From Pseudomonadota bacterium (GTDB taxonomy: Bacteria > Cyanobacteriota > Vampirovibrionia > LMEP-6097), in the NCBI GenBank assembly GCA_009924885.1, contig RFQS01000093.1:1-8566 (forward strand): 8,566 nt of DNA, written 5' to 3'. The notes below the pieces were generated by a model. That model worked only from the letters and a program-made list of their open reading frames with translations, was not told the origin of the DNA and did not search any database. Position numbers and translations under genes: made by a program. Shown piece by piece: positions 1-6,161 of this stretch (positions are counted from its first letter, which is position 1; every line of letters begins with the position of its first letter).

Positions 1-144
1 AATGGTGATACACTGGCTAATGAAGCTGCTCTTAGTGCGGTTCGTAATGCTGCTGCATTTCCACCATTACCAGTAGGTTCTGCACCTTCTATAGATATAG
101 AATTTACTTTCGACTATAACGTATTCAAAAGGTCACGATACTAG
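1..144 (+). CDS. tonB: TonB-like energy transducer, C-terminal fragment (5' end outside window)
   Basis: The window opens inside a reading frame that gives 47 residues before a TAG stop at 142-144. The fragment has the pattern of the end of a TonB C-terminal domain: a helix-like stretch (NEAALSAVRNAAAFPPLP) followed by a beta strand ending IEFTFDYNVFKRSRY. In the family this periplasmic domain contacts the TonB box of outer-membrane transporters and passes on energy from the ExbB/ExbD motor. The position, 21 bases upstream of exbB in the same direction, fits a tonB-exbB-exbD operon and supports the call more than the short sequence alone. A TolA-like or other TonB-family protein is possible because the N-terminal membrane anchor and proline-rich spacer are not visible. 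Confidence 0.72.
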   Translation, partial: NGDTLANEAALSAVRNAAAFPPLPVGSAPSIDIEFTFDYNVFKRSRY

Positions 145-165
145 GTAAAATGGAGTTAGGAAAAT

Positions 166-981
166 ATGTTGATTAATAGAGTTAATGCACAAGAATCTGC
201 GGGCTTAGGCCTTGCTGAAGCTGCTGGTCTGACCCAAGATGGCGGAGAAGCACAGTTTAATTTTTTACAGTCATTCTGGGATTATTTTCAGGCAGATATG
301 ATCTCCTCTATCCCCATAACCTTTGCATCCATACTGGTTATTGCTGTAATGATAGAACGAGCTTTCTTTTATAATCGTAATAGCTGTGATATAGCTTTTT
401 TATTAAATAATCTTCAAGCACAACTTGAAAAAAATGACTTAGAGGGTGCTCGCAATATTGCCACACAGTCAAGGAGTATAACTGGAGAAGTCGCAGAAGA
501 AGGAATACGTTTACTTGCTGTTCAGAAAGAGGATTTCAGCAAAGCTTATGATATTACTGTGAATATTGTGACCAGAAAACTACAACAATATCTTCCTGTT
601 CTCGGTACAGTAGGTGCTATTGCTCCTTTCCTCGGTCTTTTTGGAACAGTTTCTGGGGTTATTAAAGCCTTATGGAGAATGAGTTTAGGTGGCGGCGGTG
701 GCTCACTTGAAATGGTTGGTGAAATCTCTAATGCTCTGATTGCGACAGGTTATGGTCTTGCAATTGCAATTGTGGCAGTAGTTTTTAATAATATTTTCAA
801 TAATATCGTTAAAAGATATGAAGATGATTTTCTGCTTTTAAAACTTCTATTTATGAGCTTTATGGAAGTTAACTTCTTTGAAACTGCGCTAGCCAGTGGA
901 TCTAAAACAAGTGGTTATTCTAAAAATCAATATGATAATGATGATATAGATGATTCATCATATCCAGACTTTTTAAAATAG
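166..981 (+). CDS. exbB: ExbB/TolQ/MotA-family proton channel protein
   Basis: A 271-residue inner-membrane protein that with ExbD forms the proton-driven motor energising TonB. Three membrane segments are visible at about residues 49-68, 143-166 and 188-207. The second has the family core LGTVGAIAPFLGLFGTVSG (146-164). A glycine run (177-181) and ISNALIATGYGLAIAI (187-202) make up the usual third-helix region. The large cytoplasmic loop between segments 1 and 2 is as expected for ExbB. GGAG at 152-155 lies about 10 bases before the ATG and supports this start. About 45 residues precede the first membrane segment. The C-terminus carries an extra acidic tail (residues about 254-271, rich in N, D and S). 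TolQ is the alternative, but the adjacent TonB-like end and exbD favour ExbB. Confidence 0.9.
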   Translation: MLINRVNAQESAGLGLAEAAGLTQDGGEAQFNFLQSFWDYFQADMISSIPITFASILVIAVMIERAFFYNRNSCDIAFLLNNLQAQLEKNDLEGARNIATQSRSITGEVAEEGIRLLAVQKEDFSKAYDITVNIVTRKLQQYLPVLGTVGAIAPFLGLFGTVSGVIKALWRMSLGGGGGSLEMVGEISNALIATGYGLAIAIVAVVFNNIFNNIVKRYEDDFLLLKLLFMSFMEVNFFETALASGSKTSGYSKNQYDNDDIDDSSYPDFLK

Positions 982-992
982 GAGATTAATCT

Positions 993-1439
993 ATGGGCAT
1001 TTCAGGTGGTAGCGGCGGTAGTGATTTCTCTGAAATCAATATAACTCCTCTTACTGACGTATTTTTAATACTATTCTTAATCATGGTTGTTATCGCACCG
1101 ATGATTAATGAAACTTCTCTGCCAATTTCACCACCTCAAGCGAAGAATGGTGTTAATGCAGATACGAAAGGGAAGGTCATTAATTTAGAAATATCAGCAG
1201 ATGGCTTAATAGCAATTAATGGTAAAAAACTCAGTCCAGATCCCATATCCCCAGAAAAAGTTAATGAAATGGTAACTGCTGAATTAAATCTCATAAGACA
1301 AGACGCGAGCTACATAGAAGCACCATTAAACGTCGTGGCAGACGCTGAAACCAAGCAAAAATACTTGGTGGGTGCATTAGATGCAGCTTCAGGACTTGGA
1401 ATCAAAAAACTTAATATAGTTACTGTCACTCAAACCTAA
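993..1439 (+). CDS. exbD: ExbD/TolR-family biopolymer transport protein
   Basis: A 148-residue protein with the ExbD layout: a short cytoplasmic N-terminus, one membrane segment at about 20-38, then a periplasmic domain. The core INITPLTDVFLILFLIMVV (residues 15-33) contains Asp22, equivalent to the single membrane aspartate that carries protons in ExbD/TolR. The periplasmic part (about 58-148) has the family alternation of strands and helices, with the conserved ending in which a helix (about 123-134) is followed by the strand KLNIVTV. The N-terminus is unusually glycine/serine-rich (GISGGSGGSDF). GGAG at 981-984 overlaps the exbB stop codon and is well spaced from the ATG, so exbB and exbD are probably co-transcribed. 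It ends 39 bases before the stop codon of a convergent gene. Confidence 0.88.
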   Translation: MGISGGSGGSDFSEINITPLTDVFLILFLIMVVIAPMINETSLPISPPQAKNGVNADTKGKVINLEISADGLIAINGKKLSPDPISPEKVNEMVTAELNLIRQDASYIEAPLNVVADAETKQKYLVGALDAASGLGIKKLNIVTVTQT

Positions 1440-1440
1440 T

Positions 1441-1493
1441 TCAAGGAAGCGTTGAAAAAATGCTACTTTAAGTGTTTTTCAGTGAATCCTTGA
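1441..1493. terminator. Imperfect hairpin between convergent genes, possible transcription end
   Basis: Outer arms TCAAGGA (1441-1447) and TCCTTGA (1487-1493) and inner arms TGAAAAA (1453-1459) and TTTTTCA (1475-1481) are perfect inverted repeats. They are separated by five bases on each side, three of which can pair with wobbles in the plus-strand RNA. The hairpin begins directly after the exbD stop and overlaps the last codons of the minus-strand gene. There is no good T-run after it, so it is a weak candidate as an intrinsic terminator and may only protect mRNA ends. Confidence 0.33.
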
Positions 1494-2408
1494 GATTTCT
1501 ACAGACTCTTGAAGAGAAACTACTGGATAGCCTCTAAAATAGTATTGTCCATTTTTTTCTAATCTTAAATCTTTGGTCTCAATAGATTTATCTCCGTACC
1601 TACTCGCTGTGGTACTTTGCCAGTCAGTACTCCCGTCGCTATTGATTTTCGTGAAATGTAACGAAAAGGCATTATTAGTACTATAAGTCGCCATCAGCAA
1701 ATAACCTTCCTCTGTTAAAGATGGTTCTAGATCGATCTTTTCACCTATGCTCAAGTTTTCCTGAAATTTCTCAGTAATACCAAAAGCTAGTGCTGTACTA
1801 CGCAAAGATCTAATAGTGTGATCAAAATCTGAAAAAATCTGTAGAATTTTATTTGAATTTAAAGGCTGATCATTATAATGAGGAAACTTAAATACTTGAT
1901 CAAATGACTGATGTTCTTCATTAAAATGTACTAAAAATTTTTGCTGATTAACCCCTAAACAGACAGTTAAATTATTATTCTCGTCTAACGCAGATGCCAT
2001 AGATGATGGTAATAAAGATACTTTGGTATCATCAGGCAAATATAAATCATTCCTTATCAAATCATAAATTTCTTCTTTTCTAAATTCCTGTAAAGAGTCA
2101 CCAAATTTATTTTTCTGGAAAAACCTCACCAAATCCCTGCTTAATTTTTCTCGTGGATTAATAAACCATAACGCTTTTCTAACATCATACTTAAGATCGA
2201 TATCTGCTAGCTCTGGTACATTATCTAATTCCCAACCAGTAACAAATTCTGATTCTGACAAGTGATTATCTCTTGAATAACGATTTGACCAAGCTGCGAT
2301 TTTATCCTTAATAGAGATGCACTCCTCTTCGGATAATGGTCTACCTCTTTTTTGGTTAACTCTTGTCACTATTTCTTCAACTACATACTCTACTGGAAAA
2401 TTTTTCAT
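1479..2408 (-). CDS. Hypothetical protein, no family recognised
   Basis: An open frame of 309 residues from an ATG at 2406-2408, or 314 from an in-frame GTG at 2421-2423. Neither start has a convincing Shine-Dalgarno sequence. I do not recognise the family. There is no signal peptide or membrane segment, so it is probably cytoplasmic. The N-terminal 120 residues look helical and charged (for example EEIVTRVNQKRGRPLSEEE near the start, then SRDLVRFFQKNKFGDSLQEF). The C-terminal 170 residues alternate polar and hydrophobic residues in short strand-like runs (LTVCLGVNQQKFLVHFNEE; GYLLMATYSTNN; YYFRGYPVVSL), suggesting a beta-rich domain. It stands alone on the minus strand, convergent with exbD and divergent from pgi. 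A weak -10 (TATATT, minus strand, 2476-2481) would give a leader of 45-60 bases. Base composition matches its neighbours, so it is very probably a real gene. Confidence 0.72.
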   Translation of the reverse strand: MKNFPVEYVVEEIVTRVNQKRGRPLSEEECISIKDKIAAWSNRYSRDNHLSESEFVTGWELDNVPELADIDLKYDVRKALWFINPREKLSRDLVRFFQKNKFGDSLQEFRKEEIYDLIRNDLYLPDDTKVSLLPSSMASALDENNNLTVCLGVNQQKFLVHFNEEHQSFDQVFKFPHYNDQPLNSNKILQIFSDFDHTIRSLRSTALAFGITEKFQENLSIGEKIDLEPSLTEEGYLLMATYSTNNAFSLHFTKINSDGSTDWQSTTASRYGDKSIETKDLRLEKNGQYYFRGYPVVSLQESVEISRIH

Positions 2409-2489
2409 GACCGCAATTTGCACTAGCTTAATTAAGGGAGAATTAAGGTGAAAATATCATTTTTTTAATAATAGGAATATATAGGCTCT

Positions 2490-2616
2490 TAAAAAAAGTG
2501 ACAGCAACTCCGAAATTCAGAATTGCTGCCTTAACCAAGGGGGTGGTTGTCTAAGTTATATAAACCCGACTCGAACAAATATTTCCTAATTTATTTGAAG
2601 TATTTTGCTTAAATTA
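2490..2616 (-). ncRNA. Candidate small RNA or leader RNA ending at an intrinsic terminator
   Basis: A transcript is proposed on the minus strand because a strong terminator (2491-2530) lies there with no protein-coding frame ending at it. Just upstream of the terminator in the RNA is a second hairpin (2533-2548) with a five-base-pair stem, AACCA/UGGUU, and the loop CCCCCU. The palindromic box ATTATAAT at 2623-2630 reads TATAAT on the minus strand too, which could start RNA near 2616 and give a product of about 125 bases. The alternative is an attenuated leader of the gene at 1479-2408. No known RNA family was recognised, and existence of the transcript is inference. Confidence 0.3.
2491..2530 (-). 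terminator. Intrinsic (Rho-independent) terminator, minus strand
   Basis: Bases 2500-2530 form a near-palindrome. In the plus strand three positions are C/A mismatches. In the minus-strand RNA every one of them becomes a G-U wobble, giving a continuous stem of about 13 base pairs with a five-base loop. On the minus strand the stem is followed by AC and then seven T residues (2497 down to 2491). Asymmetric pairing plus the U-run identify the direction as leftward. It lies 83 bases upstream of the ATG of the minus-strand gene, so it either ends a separate small transcript or attenuates that gene. Confidence 0.68.
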
Positions 2617-2630
2617 TCTACAATTATAAT
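2603..2630 (+). promoter_or_regulatory. Promoter with consensus -10 box next to the pgi start
   Basis: A perfect TATAAT (2625-2630) ends five bases before the pgi ATG. The best -35 at usual spacing (TTTTGC, 2603-2608, spacer 16) is poor. Transcription starting 6-7 bases after the -10 would begin at or within the ATG, implying a leaderless mRNA, and no Shine-Dalgarno sequence is present. The box is part of the palindrome ATTATAAT (2623-2630), so it could also act on the other strand. Confidence 0.5.
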
Positions 2631-2635
2631 CAACC

Positions 2636-4033
2636 ATGCAACTGATAGATCAAAATCTAGAGTCCTTTAAAAGTTCGAAACCAGTTACCTTAATTGATGG
2701 AATCGAAACAGTTTTTAAAGATCAAATTTCTACTTATAGAAACAAATACCAAACTAAATTTAAAGAGCTGCATAAAATTCTTTTAGCTCAGGCTAAAGCT
2801 GAAACTCCTAAGCTCGAATATTTTCAGTGGTTGAATTTTGACTACTTAAAAAATTTAAATGATCTTAAAACTAAACCTTTAGCCAGTAAGCTCAAAGGAC
2901 AAGGTTATGAAAACTTAGTCATAGTTGGCATGGGTGGTTCTGGAATTAACAGTTTAGTTTTGGATAACGGTCTTCGTGAATTTACGAAGCTTGATGAATC
3001 TGCTCTAAAAATATTTATCCAAAATAACTTAGATAGCAGCTCCATGCAAGCTCGCCTAGAAAGCTTAGGTGACAATATTGAAAAAACATTATTTGTAATT
3101 ATTTCTAAATCAGGTGGCACCGATGAAGTTAGAAGAAATCTTTACAGTATTATTGCTTACCAAATCGCCAAGAGACCAGAGAAATTAAAAGATCTTTATA
3201 GATCTATAGTATTAATCACCGAGCCAGAGAGAGAAGGAAAGAAAAATTTTCTCCATGAGTTTAAAAAAGAGATTAAGACTAAATTTGATGTCGATATGCC
3301 AGTTTTAGAAAACCACCCTGAAATTGGTGGCAGATTTTCTATGTTCTCCCCAGTGGGCATGTTCACTGCTGAGTTAATTGGTTTAGACAGTAGTGCTTTA
3401 CTAGAAGGTGCTGAGGCTTGTTTTAATGATTTCGTGAACCAGGAAGAGCTTAATGACTCTAAAGTAGCGAATCTTGCCTTAATAGACATTATGCTTTCTG
3501 ACTTAGCCTATGTTCATCGCTACAGCATGGTTTACGCTGATTCTTTAGAAGCGACGAATAAATTCAGAGCCCAACTTAAAGGTGAATCACTAAATAAAAA
3601 TGGCATAGTTTCCACTGTACATATAGCAGGAATCGGAACTGTAAATCATCATTCTGATCTAGAATTACTTTTTAAAGATAATAATAATCTAGTTCTTGAG
3701 CAGATTTATTTTATGAAACCCGCTCATGAAGCAGTTAATCCTAAGATTAATTTAGAAATTCTTAAAGACCTAGAGAGTGAATCAAATCATGCTTCTCTAA
3801 TCAAGAATCATATTAAGCCTTTAAGAACTTACTTGATTGAAAAGGGAAACCCTGTGTTAACGACTGTCCTGCCTGAACAGAATGAATATAATTTAGCTTA
3901 TTTTCTTTTCCAAGATATGCTTGTAACTATAGTACAAGCGGGGATTCAAGATGCCATAGGCAGTTTTGAAAAATTAGATTTATCTATTCGTCAGTGGGAA
4001 GTAGAGAGATATAAAAAAAGTCTTAGTAAGTAG
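2636..4033 (+). CDS. pgi: Glucose-6-phosphate isomerase
   Basis: A 465-residue cytoplasmic enzyme of the SIS-domain isomerase family, interconverting glucose 6-phosphate and fructose 6-phosphate in glycolysis and gluconeogenesis. Landmarks: VGMGGSG at 97-103 (first SIS domain, phosphate/sugar binding); ISKSGGT at 156-162 (family ISKSGTT-type loop); EIGGRFS at 229-235, matching the isomerase signature with its conserved Glu and Arg; and GTVNHHS at 334-340, equivalent to the GTVDQHS-type segment carrying a catalytic His. The length matches the short bacterial form of about 450 residues. The ATG is the first possible start, since an in-frame TAA lies at 2627-2629. No Shine-Dalgarno sequence is present, and the mRNA may be leaderless. 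The nucleotidyltransferase gene begins one base after its stop. The C-terminal region is divergent. A bifunctional phosphoglucose/phosphomannose isomerase is a less likely alternative. Confidence 0.83.
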   Translation: MQLIDQNLESFKSSKPVTLIDGIETVFKDQISTYRNKYQTKFKELHKILLAQAKAETPKLEYFQWLNFDYLKNLNDLKTKPLASKLKGQGYENLVIVGMGGSGINSLVLDNGLREFTKLDESALKIFIQNNLDSSSMQARLESLGDNIEKTLFVIISKSGGTDEVRRNLYSIIAYQIAKRPEKLKDLYRSIVLITEPEREGKKNFLHEFKKEIKTKFDVDMPVLENHPEIGGRFSMFSPVGMFTAELIGLDSSALLEGAEACFNDFVNQEELNDSKVANLALIDIMLSDLAYVHRYSMVYADSLEATNKFRAQLKGESLNKNGIVSTVHIAGIGTVNHHSDLELLFKDNNNLVLEQIYFMKPAHEAVNPKINLEILKDLESESNHASLIKNHIKPLRTYLIEKGNPVLTTVLPEQNEYNLAYFLFQDMLVTIVQAGIQDAIGSFEKLDLSIRQWEVERYKKSLSK

Positions 4034-4034
4034 T

Positions 4035-4928
4035 TTGAGCTTACAAGAGGATTTAATTTACTCTTTATCAATGTTAGGAAAGCTAGCCTATGATTCTGGC
4101 TTCGAGTTATTTATAGTTGGTGGTGTTCCACGTAATTTAGTTTATCCAATTCTGCATAAGGATCATGAGGACGACGAAAACGCAGAAAATGAAGGTTGCG
4201 AGGAGACCGCTGCACAACGTGCAGTTTCAAGGCTGAGGAGGACGAATGACCGCAGTGTACTGCAAGTACATGAGGATCATGAGGACGACGAAAACGCAGA
4301 AAATGGAGTTGTACAGCGGTCTCTAGAGAAGCAAATGCTTACAGAACCCCTAGCTAATGATATTGACTTACTTATTAATACCGCTGCTCTACCTTGGATA
4401 AGTTCAATAAAAGAGAAGTTTAAACTTTTAACTAAACGAACACTTATTATTATTGAAGAATTTAAACCTTTTCAAACAGTAAAAGTCAAAATCTCTGGTC
4501 TTGATATTTATGATCTTGAATTTGCAAGTGCAAGGACTGAATCCTATCCCGAGCCTGCTAGTTTTCCTGAGGTAACTCTGAGCTCGAATATTAAAGAAGA
4601 TATTTCACGGCGTGATTTTACAATTAATTCGCTGTTAATTTCACTTGGCCCATTAAATTTCGCTGAGCTTATAGATCATTCCTCGGCTTTATCTGACATG
4701 AAAATGGGTCTAGTAAGAGCTTTTCACTCTAATAGTTTTATAGATGATCCGACGAGGATCTACAGAGCTTTTCGCTTTGCTCTAGAATATGGCTTCGAAA
4801 TAGAGCTAAAAACAAGTGAGTGGCTTAAAGCAGCTCTAAAAGATGAAAGATTCCCTCTCTGGTTTAAGAAAAGGAAAAATAGATTTAATATCGAACTTGA
4901 AAAATATCGTAGCTTAATTACTCGCTGA
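4035..4928 (+). CDS. tRNA nucleotidyltransferase / poly(A) polymerase family protein (short, with palindromic insert)
   Basis: A 297-residue protein of the class II nucleotidyltransferase family, which adds CCA (or A) to tRNA 3' ends or poly(A) to RNA. Motifs in order: VGGVPRN at 28-34; the catalytic carboxylate pair D109-I-D111-L; ARTES at 166-170; RRDFTIN at 192-198; DDPTRIYRAFRFA at 237-249. Family members have the first two motifs only some 10-20 residues apart. Here the Arg and the first Asp are 76 residues apart because residues about 42-97 are encoded by a repetitive palindromic insert. The protein ends about 48 residues after the DDPTRI block, so most of the C-terminal tRNA-binding body and tail (whole enzymes about 400 residues) is absent. 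The TTG start, one base after the pgi stop, suggests translational coupling. ATG at 4071 (residue 13) is the other option. Whether it adds CCA, A only, or is inactive cannot be told. Confidence 0.78.
   Translation: MSLQEDLIYSLSMLGKLAYDSGFELFIVGGVPRNLVYPILHKDHEDDENAENEGCEETAAQRAVSRLRRTNDRSVLQVHEDHEDDENAENGVVQRSLEKQMLTEPLANDIDLLINTAALPWISSIKEKFKLLTKRTLIIIEEFKPFQTVKVKISGLDIYDLEFASARTESYPEPASFPEVTLSSNIKEDISRRDFTINSLLISLGPLNFAELIDHSSALSDMKMGLVRAFHSNSFIDDPTRIYRAFRFALEYGFEIELKTSEWLKAALKDERFPLWFKKRKNRFNIELEKYRSLITR
4153..4325 (+). repeat. Palindromic, internally repeated element inserted in frame in a coding gene
   Basis: A stretch of about 170 bp with 50% G+C (85 of 170 in 4161-4330), against 32% in the 50 bases of coding sequence that follow. 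It contains: a direct repeat of about 39 bp (4153-4191 and 4267-4305, exactly 114 bp or 38 codons apart, differing at only a few bases at the left edge); inverted arms of 16 bp (4203-4218 and 4308-4323, one mismatch); and two perfect 15-base hairpins (4210-4224 and 4256-4270). It keeps the frame open and encodes an acidic/arginine-rich segment in which HEDDENAEN occurs twice (residues 44-52 and 82-90). The layout resembles the Rickettsia palindromic elements known to insert in frame in protein genes, but family identity is not shown. Confidence 0.8.
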
Positions 4929-4972
4929 GCAAATAAACAAGTTTAGAATTCCTTAAGGATTTAATTATAATC

Positions 4973-4981
4973 TGTGATAAT
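4973..4981 (+). promoter_or_regulatory. Extended -10 promoter candidate upstream of the 5015 gene
   Basis: TGTGATAAT (4973-4981) fits an extended -10 (TGnTATAAT with one change). A perfect TATAAT also lies at 4966-4971, and a TATATA run at 4995-5002. No -35 box is convincing. Transcription from the extended box would give a leader of roughly 25 bases; from the TATATA run the message would be nearly leaderless. Confidence 0.35.
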
Positions 4982-5014
4982 ATTTTTTAAATAGTATATA
5001 TACATCATTAATTG

Positions 5015-6070
5015 ATGATAGTAAACCCACTTCCTATTTCTCAAGATAGTAGCTTCGCTACTCGTGAGGCTTCAGAGTCTACAGATCTTCACGCGTCTTT
5101 AAATATAGGGGACAGGCAGTTAGATACTGAGGTTCAAAGAATTAGTCACCTAGAGCGTAGTCTAAAACAAGATATACTGGAACCTAGCTTTGAGAATAAA
5201 AAGAATTTACACGCAAGTGCAGAAACTTTTCTGGATAAGGCTTTGCCTATAATGACTTACGGTAATGCTGCCATTAATTTACCTTCTCTCATAATCTCGC
5301 TGCTTGGTTTGAAAAATAATGACTTAAAGGATCAAGCAGCTAAATTAGAAAAATATGGTCTATATGCCACTAAAGCTCAAGCTGTAACAGCTGGAGCTAC
5401 TTTTATTCAAAAAGGGTTTGAAACTAAAAATATAATACTATTGCTAACTGGTTTAGCACAAGCTTTTAAATTACCATCTGGTTTTAATCGACTTATAAGG
5501 CTCTCTGGTATTCCTTCTTCTCTCGATCAAATTCCTGCTGCTGCGAATCCCCTTACGGGTAAAGATACTTATGAAAGTTTCGGAGAAAGCTGGAAGGAAA
5601 ATACTCGCGTATTAGGTGAAGTCTGGAGTGAATTTAAAAATGATCCTAAGAGTTTTTTAAAATTCTTTAAACCAAATTCTCCACCTAATCATACTAAGGC
5701 ATTAGTTCCTTTAACTGCCACTATGATGATAGGGGCTATTTTAAGTAATTTAGTAGATTTTCCGATTTTTGGTCCACTCAGGCAACCTTTACTAGCCATC
5801 ACAGCGGGTCTCAGGCATGGTGGCGGAGCTTTATCTGATTACATTTTATCTAAAGATGATAAGAACCCTGATAATCAGAAGGCTGGGATTATTTATCTAA
5901 TTGGTAGTGCTTTAGATTATGGTGCTTTTTTCACCAAAGAGAAAGTTAGTCATGTAATGCACCAAGCAGCCTGCTTATTAAATCCTATTGGAGAAATGTT
6001 CTTAATAAAAGGTTCTGCAGGAGGGCATCAAGCAAATCATTCCACAGATTTAGTTCCTCAAGTTGCTTAA
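5015..6070 (+). CDS. Hypothetical protein with hydrophobic segments
   Basis: A 351-residue protein of no family I recognise. An in-frame TTG lies directly before the ATG and follows a TAA, so 5012 and 5015 are the only early starts; the ATG is preferred. No Shine-Dalgarno sequence is visible, and CATCA/TGATG (inverted repeat, loop of five) folds over the start. The first 65 residues are polar and probably disordered or helical (DTEVQRISHLERSLKQD). Hydrophobic stretches follow at about 75-98 (ending LPSLIISLLGL), about 140-155 (NIILLLTGLAQAF) and 229-268 (two segments split by DFPIFGPLRQP), with a weaker one near 292-308. Short glycine/alanine-rich helices suggest membrane association, but there is no signal peptide. 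It stands alone between the nucleotidyltransferase and the racemase operon, with its own likely promoter. Confidence 0.75.
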   Translation: MIVNPLPISQDSSFATREASESTDLHASLNIGDRQLDTEVQRISHLERSLKQDILEPSFENKKNLHASAETFLDKALPIMTYGNAAINLPSLIISLLGLKNNDLKDQAAKLEKYGLYATKAQAVTAGATFIQKGFETKNIILLLTGLAQAFKLPSGFNRLIRLSGIPSSLDQIPAAANPLTGKDTYESFGESWKENTRVLGEVWSEFKNDPKSFLKFFKPNSPPNHTKALVPLTATMMIGAILSNLVDFPIFGPLRQPLLAITAGLRHGGGALSDYILSKDDKNPDNQKAGIIYLIGSALDYGAFFTKEKVSHVMHQAACLLNPIGEMFLIKGSAGGHQANHSTDLVPQVA

Positions 6071-6099
6071 TATTCACTTTATTTTCGTGGTTTTTATTT

Positions 6100-6105
6100 T
6101 ATAAT
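6100..6105 (+). promoter_or_regulatory. -10 box candidate for the racemase operon
   Basis: A perfect TATAAT lies 56 bases before the racemase ATG in a T-rich stretch. No good -35 stands at 16-18 bases upstream; the closest match, TTCACT at 6073-6078, has a spacer of 21. A leader of about 50 bases with a clear ribosome site would follow. Confidence 0.4.
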
Positions 6106-6161
6106 CTTTCTTTATGCAAGTTTTACAAGCAAGGATTTAAACTTAAATAAGGAATAGAGTT

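Noticed and set aside
2533..2550. AGGGGGTGGTT on the plus strand, resembling the T-box sequence GGGTGG
   Set aside because: Only a partial match, no specifier-loop region, no terminator on that strand, and the next gene is not of the aminoacyl-tRNA synthetase or amino-acid type.
2558..2580. GTTCGAGTC on the minus strand, resembling a tRNA or tmRNA T-loop
   Set aside because: The stem would be mostly wobble pairs, and no matching acceptor, D or anticodon arms can be built at the required distances.
2537..2612. Short 21-codon frame from TTG at 2547 behind an AAGGGGG run
   Set aside because: The purine run is only three bases from the TTG and is better explained as the complement of the C-rich RNA loop; no independent coding evidence.
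2905..3489. Minus-strand open frames (2905-3120 and 3196-3489) opposite the isomerase gene
   Set aside because: They lie wholly antisense to a gene with clear family motifs, have serine/proline/leucine-rich composition typical of shadow frames, and have no ribosome sites.
4153..4325. Repeats in the nucleotidyltransferase gene as a CRISPR array
   Set aside because: Only two good copies, with coding frame preserved, inverted arms and no cas genes; unlike a repeat-spacer array.
4951..4962. TCCTTAAGGA palindrome as a terminator for the nucleotidyltransferase gene
   Set aside because: A continuous 10-base palindrome leaves a stem of only three pairs once a loop forms, and there is no T-run.
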